Source: Pseudisothecium myosuroides (Eukaryota > Streptophyta > Bryopsida > Hypnales > Lembophyllaceae). Taken from it: a stretch of 64,000 nt of DNA. Below the pieces are notes generated by a model that was not told the DNA's origin, did not search any database, and saw only the letters and a list, made by a program, of their open reading frames with translations. Of the stretch, positions 22,976-32,554 are shown one piece after another; the stretch's first letter is position 1, and each line of letters opens with the position of its first letter. Made by a program: the position numbers and the translations under genes. The stretch is taken from NCBI GenBank assembly GCA_951799445.1, contig OX637288.1, positions 250,501-314,500 of the forward strand, read 5' to 3'.

Positions 22976-23205
22976 CTAATCTGTCATCATGACCAAATCC
23001 GTTCCTGACCCATTCCGATCCAATTCAGATCCGTTCTAACTCTAATCCGGTTCAGATTCAGATCAAATCCGGATTGTCATCTATTCCGTTCCATTAGTTA
23101 ATTTCCGGTTATCGGTTACCTCCTACTTGAATCCGGATCCCAGATCACGGTTTCCGTTCCAAGATTTAGATAACTTACAAAAAACCAAAAATTTACCTTG
23201 CGACA

Positions 23206-23221
23206 TTACCCCTTCCTCATC
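23206..23221 (-). other. Polypurine tract of family A element
   Basis: The minus strand reads GATGAGGAAGGGGTAA immediately before the TGTCGC start of the 3' LTR. Location and composition fit a plus-strand priming site. It lies 30 bp after the integrase stop codon. Confidence 0.8.
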
Positions 23222-23250
23222 TGTGAGCGTCCTCGCGAACACTATCAATC

Positions 23251-24653
23251 CTAATCTGACGAAGAAGCCTCGATATACTTCTTCACTCTCGATCCGTTCA
23301 CACGGGTATCAAGCCACTGTCCTTGCAGAGATCCGTTCAGGAAAACTTGATTGACTCGGAAAGGTCCCATCCAGCGAGTATGTAACTTACCTGGAAAATC
23401 TTTATGACGGTTGTCATAGAGAAGAACCAGACCTCCTTCTCGGATTCCGTGATCCGCTGGGATTTTCCGATCGTAATCTTCCTTGCGCTTGTTCTGCACT
23501 CCCAGGGTTCTTTCCAAGGCTGCATTTCGGATTTCTTCCAGTTCTTCAATGGCGAGAAGTCTTAGAAGAGTATCCGTCCTTGATACTGCACTTCGAGCTG
23601 CCATGACCCGAAATGTTTCCACCTCCAACTCTACTCCATGGACTGCTTCCTGACCGAAAATCAAAAAGTACGGAGTTTTTCCGGTTGTGGTCTTCTCTGT
23701 GGTGTTGTACGCGTGAACTGCCGAAGGTAGTTTCCAATCCCAATCTGTCTTGTGAGCGGAGACCATCTTGTTCAAGATCTTACCAACTATTCCGTTCGCT
23801 CGCTCCGTCAATCTGTTCGCTTTCGGGTTGTAAGGAGTCGTCTTCCGGTGCTTGATAAGATACTTGTTCGTTAGGTCGACGATGACATCATTGAGGAAAT
23901 GGGTTCCCCGGTCGCTGACCAGCTCCAATGGGTGTCCAAAACGCATGAGGATTTCTTCAAACAGAAAGTTTGCTGAAGTTTCCGCATCGTTCTTCCGTGT
24001 TGCCTTGGCCTCTACCCATTTGGTCGCGTAATCCGTGGCTAGAATAATGTACCTCTTTTTCCGTGTACTGACCGGAAAAATAGGTCCTATAAAATCTATC
24101 CCCCATTTCTCAAAAGGTGCTAGGGGAATGATAGGAGTCAGCGGCCAGTGATTCCAGAAGGATGGTGCTCCTGTCCGCTGACACTGATCACAACTTCTAA
24201 CAAAGTTCCTAACATCTCTCTATAAATACGGCCACCAGTATCCGGTTGATCGGATCCGGTTCACTGTATTAACAAAGGCAAAATGTCCTCCTGAATCTCC
24301 GGCATGAAGAGCTTGTATCACTTTCTTCCGTTCTGCAGGTTCTAGACATCGACTGAGAATATCATCCGTTCCTAACTTGAAAAGGACTCTTCTAATCAGG
24401 GTATAAGGAGCTACTTTTCTTTGGAAAATTTCTTTTTCCTCTATATTCATTTGTTCCGGGTATCTAGATTTCACCAGGTAATCTATGATATCTTGATACT
24501 CTGAAACAGTTTCGTTGTTGAGGTGAAAGACCTCTACCAAAGGAGGATCCTGGTTTTCTACAAAAACCGGATCTTCCACAGTATCCGGGAACTCGTCCGG
24601 AAACTGAGCGGAAATATCCGCTACGGATTTTTGTCCTCTCTGTCTCGCCAGGT
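23251..24653 (-). pseudogene. Integrase of family A element (one in-frame TAG)
   Basis: The coding frame resumes at the nested LTR's target duplication (24653) and ends with TAG at 23251. In order it has an N-terminal HHCC zinc-binding motif (H and H near 24300, C-x2-C near 24180) and a DDE core with WGIDFIGP, LVSDRGTHF and a glutamate in LTERANG. A C-terminal GPF-type module (RWMGPFRV) follows, with no chromodomain after it. A single TAG at 24220-24222 falls between the second histidine and the cysteines (WWPYL-stop-RDV), where glutamine would be expected, so CAG to TAG is likely. Integrase joins the new DNA copy to the host chromosome; this copy is probably inactive. Confidence 0.88.
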
Positions 24654-27600
24654 TGTCGTACGCGTAATCTAGGTGTAAGTATCTTTAACCACAAAAACGT
24701 GCTAAGATGACACAAGTTATCGTCCCAGGAGATTCCAGACGTTGCTTCAAAATTAGTTTCTCGAGACCTCTAAGTTTCCGGACTTTGACCACCTTGAGAG
24801 GGGTCCTTTCAACACACAAACTCTTCTCCGGAACTACTTCCTTTCCGGATTCTCTTCCGGATCCGACTCTATCCAATCTTCCGGTTCCGTCTTTTTAACA
24901 AGTTGGTTTTCAATACCTCTGTTTTACCCTCAGAGGGTTCCTCACTTGCTCTTTCTGAGGGGTAGGGAACTGCACCACTCCGTATCTGACATAAACATAA
25001 AACAAAACACAACCCAAGAATAGATCTAGTTGAGTAAACAGGGTGGCATCCTCACAACATCCCGGATGGCCTATCCGGAAAGCTGGTCACACAGGGTAGC
25101 GTTAGGTCCTCCTTACTACAACGACGGATACCGGACTTCCGGAACTAAGGGAATGACTTCCTAGCTCTCGACCGCTCATGAGGTTGACTAGCCTTCCGGA
25201 CGGGTGGAAATATTCCTCTGGCGGTTGCCTATCTCCGCACGGAACCGCCCCTGCGAATTCCGGACTAGCTTCCGGACCACTCCTTGGTCTCCACTGGATT
25301 GCCGTACCAGCGTTTTAAAGGCGCCACTTTTTCACTGCGCAAGTCTAAAAACTCATCTGCAAGACACACTTAGCCTTATCCGGCAGTCCACGAATCCGGA
25401 CTCCTCCCCCTTGCACACTCTCACTTACACATCCACACAAGTGACTATAGACGCGATATGCAAGAGAATAATCCAACGAGTGCTTTCCTGAATGCTTCAG
25501 ATTAAATGAACAAGGAAAAAGGAATGACAGGCCAACAAACCGGCCTGCCCTTAAAAACCCACAAAAAGGCAGCCCAAACGGCCACCAGAAAACCGGCCAA
25601 CGGTCAACTAAAAAGCAAAAAGGCAACGGCCCTGAAGACCGTTCCGGGAAAACTGCAAAACCGTTTAACTCCTAAAAGTCCGGAACTACTGGACCCACAT
25701 CCGGAAAATCCGGTTCCGGGACTACTATCCTGGTAAGAATCCTAACTATAATTACTGCTACCCTAGATAGTCATTTATTCCTCTTAGCCTTCTTTACAGA
25801 CGTGCCACCCTGAGCTGGCGATCCACCTGTCTTCTGGGGTGGGGTGTTCTTCGTCTTCGACCTAGTCCGGGGAGGCTGCAATTCTTCCTCCTCCGATTGA
25901 GTCGTCTCCCCCTCTTCCGATTCCGGGTCCGTCTCGCTCAGTAGCCGTCGTCCCCTTGGTTTCAGAACAGTAAGATCGATGAGCTGAGACGGTGGCGGTG
26001 TCTGAAGAAAGGGCTGGAGCATGTGAGTGAAACTCACCGGATCCGTCCGGGCTGGATTCAACACCGTTCCGGGTAAAGGTGGTTCCCGGAAAGTAGAACC
26101 CACCGGTCTGTCGGGGAACAGATTTGCTACGGACGCAGTTCTTCCGACTGGGACGCCTAAGACAACATCTTTTACTGGAGTGGAGGCCGCAAACTGCTTT
26201 ACCAGTGACCTCCTCTTCTGGGCCGATGCTGTTCCGGCTTGCGACGTTCCGGCGATTGTCTTGCTCTTTGCCGGAGAAGGCTGGTTCTATGCCCCTCCTT
26301 CTTGGAGATCCTGACCCAGGTCAAAAAGGCCTTGGTCTAACCCCTCAAGCGGATCCAAGTTTCCCAACAGTTGCCGGACTTCCTTGAGCATTCCCTCAAT
26401 CCGGACTTCAAAATCCACAAGGATGCTCACCACCTTCGATCCCGCCACGTGACCATCCTTCACCATGTGATTATTCCAGAGTGTAGCTCTGGCAAGAATA
26501 TCCGCCAGAGTGTCAAACAGACTTCTGACATTCCGGACCAGATCGAGGGCTTCTCCCTCCTTTGTTTCAGCGGCCATCCTCTCTTTCTCCGACCACGCAG
26601 CTTGTTCTCGAAACCGGTCTCGTTCTTGTTCCAAGGTCAGAATCCGGTCCTCCAGCTGCTTCACCGCTTCCGGATCTGGCCTTTCCGCCAACGCCACCAA
26701 GATTTGGGTTTCTTCCTTCACACCCAATTTCTCGCACATTTGCCGAATCAGCGCCGACATTCGCTCATTCTGTGCCCGGGTAGCTAACAGCCATTTGATG
26801 GTGGCCTCTAGCTGATCCGTTTCCGGAAGTGGTTCTCGGGGCTTCTCTTCCTCCTCGACTTCTTGCTTACCCCGCGCACCCCGATCAGTCGATTTCCAGC
26901 GCGTCCCTCCAACGTTTGGTGATGCCTGCTCCGGTTCTGGTTCCTCTTCTTCCAGCTCGAGCTCATCCGGTTCATCTTCCGCGGGAAGTCCATACCTCAA
27001 CAAATTCTCGCCCTTCCGGTATATGGTCATTTCCGGTCCGGCCAGTGCATCCTCGGAGTGATATAGATGGAAAAGATAGGGGCTAATCGGACTTGACTTC
27101 TTGTTTGCGATATTGACCGCTAACTTTTCCACTACGGAGTGAATGATCACTCCCCAGCTGACCGGCCTGGGAGCCGGATTCTCTCTATCTCCCAACGCTC
27201 CGAAAATAGTGTTTGCCACGGTCATTGTAATCCGGGTGGGCTTTTCTGGATACAAGATAGGGATGAGGAATGCTAACAACTGCCCATCCCGGGGACTCTT
27301 ACAATCACTCGCGGTGTTCCCTTCCTTGGAATCCGCATGACTCCGGAATACCTCCACGGCGTAAGTGTCCGTCCGGGACGCTATTCCGGAACCCCTACTC
27401 GGCGTAAAGTATGCCTTCGCCCACAACTCTGGAGTCCAGGCCCTAGATCGACCCGTAATCGTCAAATCGAACTGATTACCCACTCTGGAAACCAGCTCAT
27501 CAATCATCTCTTCACTCCGGACGTTCCATGGACGTTTTACCAATCCTAAGCACCCCATGATTTCTAGGTCTTCTTCTAATTCCTTCAGGCGCTCCGGATC

Positions 27601-28119
27601 CGATGGGACAACCGGACGTACGCCCCGGGCTGTCACTACCGACCTCTGGGATCGACTCGCTTCCGCCATCTCACCGACTGCTAGGACAATCCGGTGCAAT
27701 CGGCACCTTCCTCCCTTTCTCTCCCTAACACGCCCTAACTCACCACTCTTTCTCTCTTCTAACGCACCATGGAAGAGCACGGGTAAAAGAGACTGATGAG
27801 GCTGGCGGTGGGGTTTAAGTACCTGTCGGAACCCTAAGTTCCCGCCGCCAAAAACGTTCCCGTAAGTTCCCTAGCCGGAACCTAGGCGGTAGGTCCCTAC
27901 AATCCGGAACTTTCCGGAACTTTTCCGGTTTTCCGGCTACGGTTTCCGGCAGGCTGCGTAACCTATTTAGAGTTTTATCCTTTCTACCTAGAAACTAATT
28001 TCTATTTCTAATATCTAAGTCCTAACTTTGTATTTAAATGCAAAAATTGAAAAAGTTCTGCTACTTTTATCTCCACTAAATTGCTAATTGGGACTTTCCG
28101 GATGATACGTACTCCCACA
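24654..28119 (-). mobile_element. Nested solo LTR, family C (3466 bp)
   Basis: Bounded by TGTCGTACG (24654) and GTACTCCCACA (28119), and flanked by the perfect 5-bp duplication CAGGT at 24649-24653 and 28120-28124. LTR plus one duplication is 3471 bp, a multiple of three, so the pol frame resumes unchanged on the far side. No internal region remains, as expected after LTR-LTR recombination. It carries a family C version of the LTR ORF on the minus strand. Its 5' terminus on that strand (TGTGGGAGTACG) resembles that of family B. Confidence 0.93.
25771..27669 (-). pseudogene. LTR-resident ORF, family C (one in-frame TAG)
   Basis: A frame of 632 codons from ATG 27669 to TAG 25771 is broken only by TAG at 26287-26289. 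It shares the N-terminal domain of the family A and B ORFs: GCLGLVKRPW, YPEKPTR, TVANTIFGAL and ISPYLFHLYH. An acidic patch follows, then a coiled-coil-like segment rich in E, R and L (around the LEQERDRFREQ motif) and SGSKVV-ILVDFEVR. The C-terminal third, after the stop, is serine/proline/lysine-rich and ends KKAKRNK. Since only one nonsense codon separates it from an intact frame, it decayed recently. A TTAAAC word upstream (about 27815) is shared with family B. Confidence 0.78.
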
Positions 28120-28827
28120 CAGGTAATCCGCATTCACATTTCCTTTTCCCGGTTTCACTACAACCTCGTAGTCAAACTCTTGTAAAAGCAAAATCCATCT
28201 AGCAATCCGGCCTGACAAATCCGGTTTGTTGACAAGGTATTTTAAAGAATCATGATCTGTGTGAAAAATTACCTTGTATCCGAGTAGATAGTGTCTGAAC
28301 TTCTTACAGGAATACACCACTGCTAACGCCTCTCGTTCTGTAGTCGTGTAATTCCGTTCAGCCAAACTCATCTGTCTACTCGCATAGTAAATCGGATTCT
28401 CACGCCTTTCTGAGTCGAACTGCCAGAGAATCGAACCCAGACACCAACCGGATGCATCGAGAGTAACATGAAACTCCTTCGTCCAATCCGGAACGGAAAG
28501 GATCGGAGCTTTGGCCAACTGGGTCTTCAAATCTTCGAAGGCCTGTTGTCTCTTTTCCGTCCAGACGAATTCCGTATCTTTCTTCAAAAGTTCCGTGAGC
28601 GGAATAGCCCTCTTGGCATATCCGTCGATGAACCGCCGGTAGTATCCTACACATCCAAGAAATCCGCGGATTTCTTTAACACAGGTTGGAGGTAGCAAAG
28701 TGAGCATCACTCTCACTTTCTCCAGATCAGCCTGTAATCCGGTCTTGCTCACTACATGACCAAGTAAAATCCCAGATCCCATTCCGAAAAAACACTTGCC
28801 CGGATGTAGCTTCAAACCGGTTTCTCG
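28120..28827 (-). pseudogene. RT C-terminus and RNase H of family A element
   Basis: The frame continues after TGA 28828-28830 into the thumb/connection region (GLKLHPGKCFF, GFLGCVGYYRRFI). It then enters RNase H with TLDASGW (catalytic D), TEREALAVVYSCKKFRHYLLG (the catalytic E lies in TERE) and HTDHDSL (catalytic D). It ends at NADYL where the family C LTR is inserted. RNase H removes the RNA template during reverse transcription. The family's usual ADALSR-type ending is cut by the insertion. Confidence 0.88.
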
Positions 28828-29658
28828 TCATTTTTGGAATGTCTTCCTCAAACACTCGAGATGACTTTCCCGGTCACTGAAAACCGCAAAGTCGTCTATG
28901 AACACCTCAAGGAAATGTCGAAGAAAATCCTTGAAAATATCCATCATCAGTCGCTGAAACGTTCCGAGTGCATTACACAGGCCGAACGGCATCCGGGTGA
29001 AAGCATAAGTCCCCCATTCCGTCGTGAACGTGGTCTTCAGCTGATCGCACCACCGGATGAACACCTGGTTGTAACCGGAAAATCCGTCTAAGAAACTGTA
29101 ACAATCGTGACCAGCAACGTGGTCCAGAATAAGATCGGTGAACGGAAGAGGAAAGTAATCCTTCTTCGTGGCTGCGTTCAATTTCCGGAAATCTTGACAA
29201 ACTCGGATCTTGACTTTACCATCCGCTCCAACTTTCTTTGGAACCACCACGATAGGAGAAACCCATTCAGAGTTGTGGACCGGATAAATGAATCCTGCTT
29301 CCAGCAACCGATCGATTTCCTCCTTCACCATCAACGAATACTTGGGGTTGAGCCGGTACTGTCGCTGTCGAACCAGAACAGATCCTTCTGTCAGGTCGAT
29401 GTGGTGTTCTCCTAAATGAAGGGGAATGCCCTTCAGATCGGATGGCTCCCAAGCAAAAATGTCGAGATACTCCTTCAGAAGTTTAGTATAACCGGATTTC
29501 TCCGTATCCTTCAAGAGTTTACTAAGGTAGAAACTCCTGTTGGGTTCAATACTCTCCTTCTCATACTCAGTGGGTGAAACAACCGGTTTGACTTTCTCCT
29601 CGTAAACTTCCTCAGGAAAAGAAGCTAAATTTCCCCAACCGGATTCTCTTGTTTCACT
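28828..29658 (-). pseudogene. Reverse transcriptase core of family A element
   Basis: The polymerase palm is recognisable from IDRLLEAGFIYPV, WVSPIVVVPKK and CQDFRKLN through the catalytic LDGFSGYNQV. RMPFGLCNA and the FIDDFAVFS active site (the YVDD-type box with F-I-D-D) follow. It lies in one frame with the upstream protease, separated by TAG 29659-29661, and is closed by TGA 28828-28830. The latter interrupts what should be a continuous RT (K-stop-RETGLKLHP), so it is a damaging mutation. The residues around the active site are intact. Confidence 0.9.
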
Positions 29659-30813
29659 CTAACTAACCGGTAGATTTCCGGTCCTGATCTGTTGAGCGAT
29701 CCACTCGGCTGTGAGCGGAACACTTGACTCTCCCAGAGATCGATCTTCTACCACTGGTTTCTGGATTTCTTCCGGATGATGCTCTAACACAGCATCGGAA
29801 AATCCATAGTTCGTCTCGGACTGGTACTCGAATGGATCCACGAAATAACTGGTGGCGGAATCTTCCGGATCCGACCAGTCTGTCGTGTAGCCATCGGAAT
29901 CACTTGTCTCACCTAAATGCTTCTCAGTGGTCCACGGAATCCGGTTGGAAGGTTTCCCTACCACCAGTTCCTTGGCTCCCCAATCCACAAGTACTCGAGC
30001 GGAATATAACCAGGGTCTACCGAGTAACATCGGAAAAGGTCTACCTTTATGAACACGTATAATAACGTAATTCAGCAGGTAGTCTTTTCCTCCAATCCGG
30101 GTTGGAACTTGTGAAAGTTTCCCGACCGGATTTACTCGTGACTGGTCCGCCATTCTGAGAACTTGTTCCGTGGCTTCGAAGGTGGTGAATCCCAAGTCAA
30201 ATGCCGTATCCTCCAGCATCAGGTTCACTCCCGATCCTCCATCAATTGGAACCTTTGGGATCGCACATCCTTCTATCTCCACAGTGACTTCTGGAGCTCT
30301 GGAATCTTCCGGTTGAGAAAAGTTAACTGCGACCGCTGGCAGCTTCACCTTCTTCCTCCGTTTTCGGTTCCAAGCGTCTCGGATCAGCTTCTGGTACATC
30401 ACGTTGTCATGCAGGAGCTGTCCGATCGTGACATTCGCCTTCTGATCCTTTATATCCTGGATGATGTTATACTCATGCATATTTACATCCGGATTAATGA
30501 TCACGGGTGTGTCACTAAAACTAACCTTCTTCTGATTCCGTAATATATCCGGACCAGAGATTTCCGTTCGAATCTCTGCGCTGATATCTATTGGAATCCG
30601 GTTACTGCCTACCCCTTCCTCAGAGTGAACTACCTCTGGTTCCGGTCTAGGCTCTGGAGAAGGTCGATCCGAATCGCTACTCGATTCCGGTTTCCTTCTC
30701 GACTTCTTCTTACTACTCCTAATGGTACGACCGGATTGGTTCCTGGTGGAACTGCGCGTCGATACTCGGTTGACCACGCTCTCCGCTCCTCCTGGCAGCT
30801 CCACCTCGCACCG
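29659..30813 (-). CDS. Protease region of family A element, in frame after gag
   Basis: The frame continues directly from the gag TGA (30814-30816) to TAG at 29659. An N-terminal basic/serine-rich linker precedes the aspartic protease. Its active-site box is VPIDGGSGVNLM, the DGG variant found in some plant Gypsy lineages, and it has the later flap and ILGRPWL-like segment (MLLGRPWLYSARV). No independent ATG fits well, so expression would need readthrough of the gag stop. The protease would cut the polyprotein in the particle. Confidence 0.85.
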   Translation of the reverse strand, partial: RCEVELPGGAESVVNRVSTRSSTRNQSGRTIRSSKKKSRRKPESSSDSDRPSPEPRPEPEVVHSEEGVGSNRIPIDISAEIRTEISGPDILRNQKKVSFSDTPVIINPDVNMHEYNIIQDIKDQKANVTIGQLLHDNVMYQKLIRDAWNRKRRKKVKLPAVAVNFSQPEDSRAPEVTVEIEGCAIPKVPIDGGSGVNLMLEDTAFDLGFTTFEATEQVLRMADQSRVNPVGKLSQVPTRIGGKDYLLNYVIIRVHKGRPFPMLLGRPWLYSARVLVDWGAKELVVGKPSNRIPWTTEKHLGETSDSDGYTTDWSDPEDSATSYFVDPFEYQSETNYGFSDAVLEHHPEEIQKPVVEDRSLGESSVPLTAEWIAQQIRTGNLPVS

Positions 30814-30816
30814 TCA
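30808..30816 (-). promoter_or_regulatory. Candidate stop-codon readthrough site, gag/protease
   Basis: The sense strand reads TGA CGG TGC at the exact gag/protease boundary, with the protease in the same frame. UGA followed by CGG is a known leaky context used by several plant RNA viruses. A functional readthrough signal is an inference; a plain nonsense mutation is the alternative. Confidence 0.45.
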
Positions 30817-32412
30817 TTTCTCCGGATTCTCCGTTCCAGCAGAGTGACCGTAGTTGAGTGCGGTCTGCTCCCTGGGAAGAATCTGGACTTGCTTGTAAAC
30901 CGATCGCGGTTGTACTGGTTTTGGACATTGATCCTCCGGATGTCCATACTCCTGGCAATTCTGGCATGGAAGGATTCGTGGCGCACCTTGTGCTACTCCC
31001 TTGTTAGGACAGTTATTGGCATAGTGTCCCGGTTCTCCACAACCATAACAAATCACCACTTGTCTATCCGGATACGCTCGCATCGGTTGCTGCATCATGA
31101 CCCCTTGACTAGGACCGGGTAGGAAGTTCCGATTCAGCATATTGGAGCGGATCGGAACAACAATCCCTTTCCCTCTCCCATAAGTCGGCTGAATCTGGTA
31201 AACTTCCTCCTCTTCCTCAGGTGCCATGGTGTAGTACACCTCTTCTTCTTCTGGATACACGAAGTGAACGTGCTTCGGGTTGGTTCTTTGGCACTCGCTC
31301 GGGTAATGACCCGGTTCGCCACACCTTCCGCACCAGACGTTGGATCGGGAAGTCGGGACAATCCGTCTTGGTCTCCGGTTCTCTGCGATGTTGACCTTGA
31401 TCGCCTCCAATGTATCTTGGAGTTTCTTGATTGCCTTCTTAGAATCCGTCTCCTCTGCCTTCACTTTCACAACGGTCTTTCGACTCTGCCCCTTCTTTGA
31501 CGAACGTCGGGGAGGTGAAATACTCCGTTCCGTATCCGAACTGGATGAACTCCGATCGGAAACTTCCAATCCGGTCGACTCAGAAGTGCTTTCCGAGTCT
31601 GAGACCTTCTTTCGATGCTTCGATTTCCGGTCGCTTTTCTTGCCCTTCCCTCTGGCTTGCTCTTCGCTTCGTTTGAGGGACTTCCGGAGTGACTGCGCTG
31701 AATTCTCGTAATTGGTTGCAGCATCCATGGCTTCTCTGAGCGTTCTTGGGCGCGTTTGTCGGATCAGGAATCCCATTGACTCAGGTAATCCGGCAACGTA
31801 CCACTCCACTTGCAAACTAGGAGCAATCTCAGTGGTTAACTTCTGCATGAGAGCTTTCACTCTCTGCCCGTACCTTCGCACGGATTCGGACGATTTCATC
31901 GTCAATGTACTCAGCCGGCCCAAAGCTCTGGCTTCTCCACCAACTTCCCGGAAAGCTTGTAGAAAGTCCGTTCTCAGCTGATCCCAGTTATTCCGGATCA
32001 GATTCGGAATATCTTGGTACCATTTGAGAGCTTCCCCCTTCAGCAATCCTTGAAAGATTCTTCGCTGGGCCGCCTCATTCTCTTGGTTGGCGAGTGCAGT
32101 CGATTCAAACTCGCACAGCCATTCGTCCGCATCTTGGCTACCGTCGCCCTTGTAACGTTTGTACCTTAACCGGGTCATGACTTCTTCCTCTTCCGAATCC
32201 GGTTCTTCCCCTTCCGGTTCAGATCCTCGTTCAGAAGTTGACGGAGTATTCCCCGATCTCGGACTTTCGATCTGCTCTCCAGGCGCAGGTACAAAGATCG
32301 GTTGGTCACCCGGATCAGAGTTATCCGGATCACTAAAACCAGGTCCAGACGATTCTCCTTGATTCTTCTTCAATTGTTCAGACCTTCTTTCGCTTCCTGT
32401 ATTTCTTCTCAT
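30814..32412 (-). CDS. gag: Gag of family A element
   Basis: 532 codons from ATG 32412, the first in-frame ATG (upstream TTG ignored). Acidic/serine-rich N-terminus; retrotransposon gag core (EWLCEFES, LLKGEALKWYQDI, RRYGQRVKALMQKL) at about residues 90-215. A basic KGKKSDRKSKHRKK patch and a serine-rich segment follow. Three CX2CX4HX4C zinc knuckles lie near residues 361-374, 455-468 and 483-496. Gag packages the RNA into cytoplasmic particles. The first knuckle is separated from the other two by an acidic insert of about 80 residues. It ends in TGA CGG, after which the frame stays open into protease. Confidence 0.92.
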   Translation of the reverse strand: MRRNTGSERRSEQLKKNQGESSGPGFSDPDNSDPGDQPIFVPAPGEQIESPRSGNTPSTSERGSEPEGEEPDSEEEEVMTRLRYKRYKGDGSQDADEWLCEFESTALANQENEAAQRRIFQGLLKGEALKWYQDIPNLIRNNWDQLRTDFLQAFREVGGEARALGRLSTLTMKSSESVRRYGQRVKALMQKLTTEIAPSLQVEWYVAGLPESMGFLIRQTRPRTLREAMDAATNYENSAQSLRKSLKRSEEQARGKGKKSDRKSKHRKKVSDSESTSESTGLEVSDRSSSSSDTERSISPPRRSSKKGQSRKTVVKVKAEETDSKKAIKKLQDTLEAIKVNIAENRRPRRIVPTSRSNVWCGRCGEPGHYPSECQRTNPKHVHFVYPEEEEVYYTMAPEEEEEVYQIQPTYGRGKGIVVPIRSNMLNRNFLPGPSQGVMMQQPMRAYPDRQVVICYGCGEPGHYANNCPNKGVAQGAPRILPCQNCQEYGHPEDQCPKPVQPRSVYKQVQILPREQTALNYGHSAGTENPEK

Positions 32413-32525
32413 GAATATGAAATCCGGTTTCTCGTCAAAAACCAAATCTCAATCTGGAAAAGACAAGACAGAAAATAAAACAACTACTGACTTTGCTACT
32501 AGGAACGAATACTAACAGCTTTAGA

Positions 32526-32544
32526 ATCCCCGGCAGCGGCGCCA
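32526..32544 (-). other. Primer binding site, tRNA-Asp type
   Basis: The sense strand reads TGGCGCCGCTGCCGGGGAT, starting 10 nt inside the 5' LTR. It begins with TGG, complementary to a CCA tail, and matches the 3' end of plant tRNA-Asp as I remember it with one difference. This PBS is typical of Athila/Tat-type Gypsy elements. Confidence 0.85.
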
Positions 32545-32554
32545 GATTTTTGCG

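Larger units (their letters stand above)
19721..23205 (-). repeat. Family A LTR 1 (3' LTR of the element)
   Basis: Bounded by TGTCGCAG at 19721 and TTGCGACA at 23205, a 7-bp perfect terminal inverted repeat, and preceded internally by a polypurine tract. It carries the intact ORF 22690-20921. I counted about 12 differences from LTR 2 (for example at 19754, 19804, 21349, 21553, 21860 and 23174), all of them transitions. Confidence 0.95.

Noticed and set aside
32526..32544. tRNA-like 3' end
   Set aside because: Only the primer binding site complement; no cloverleaf precedes it.
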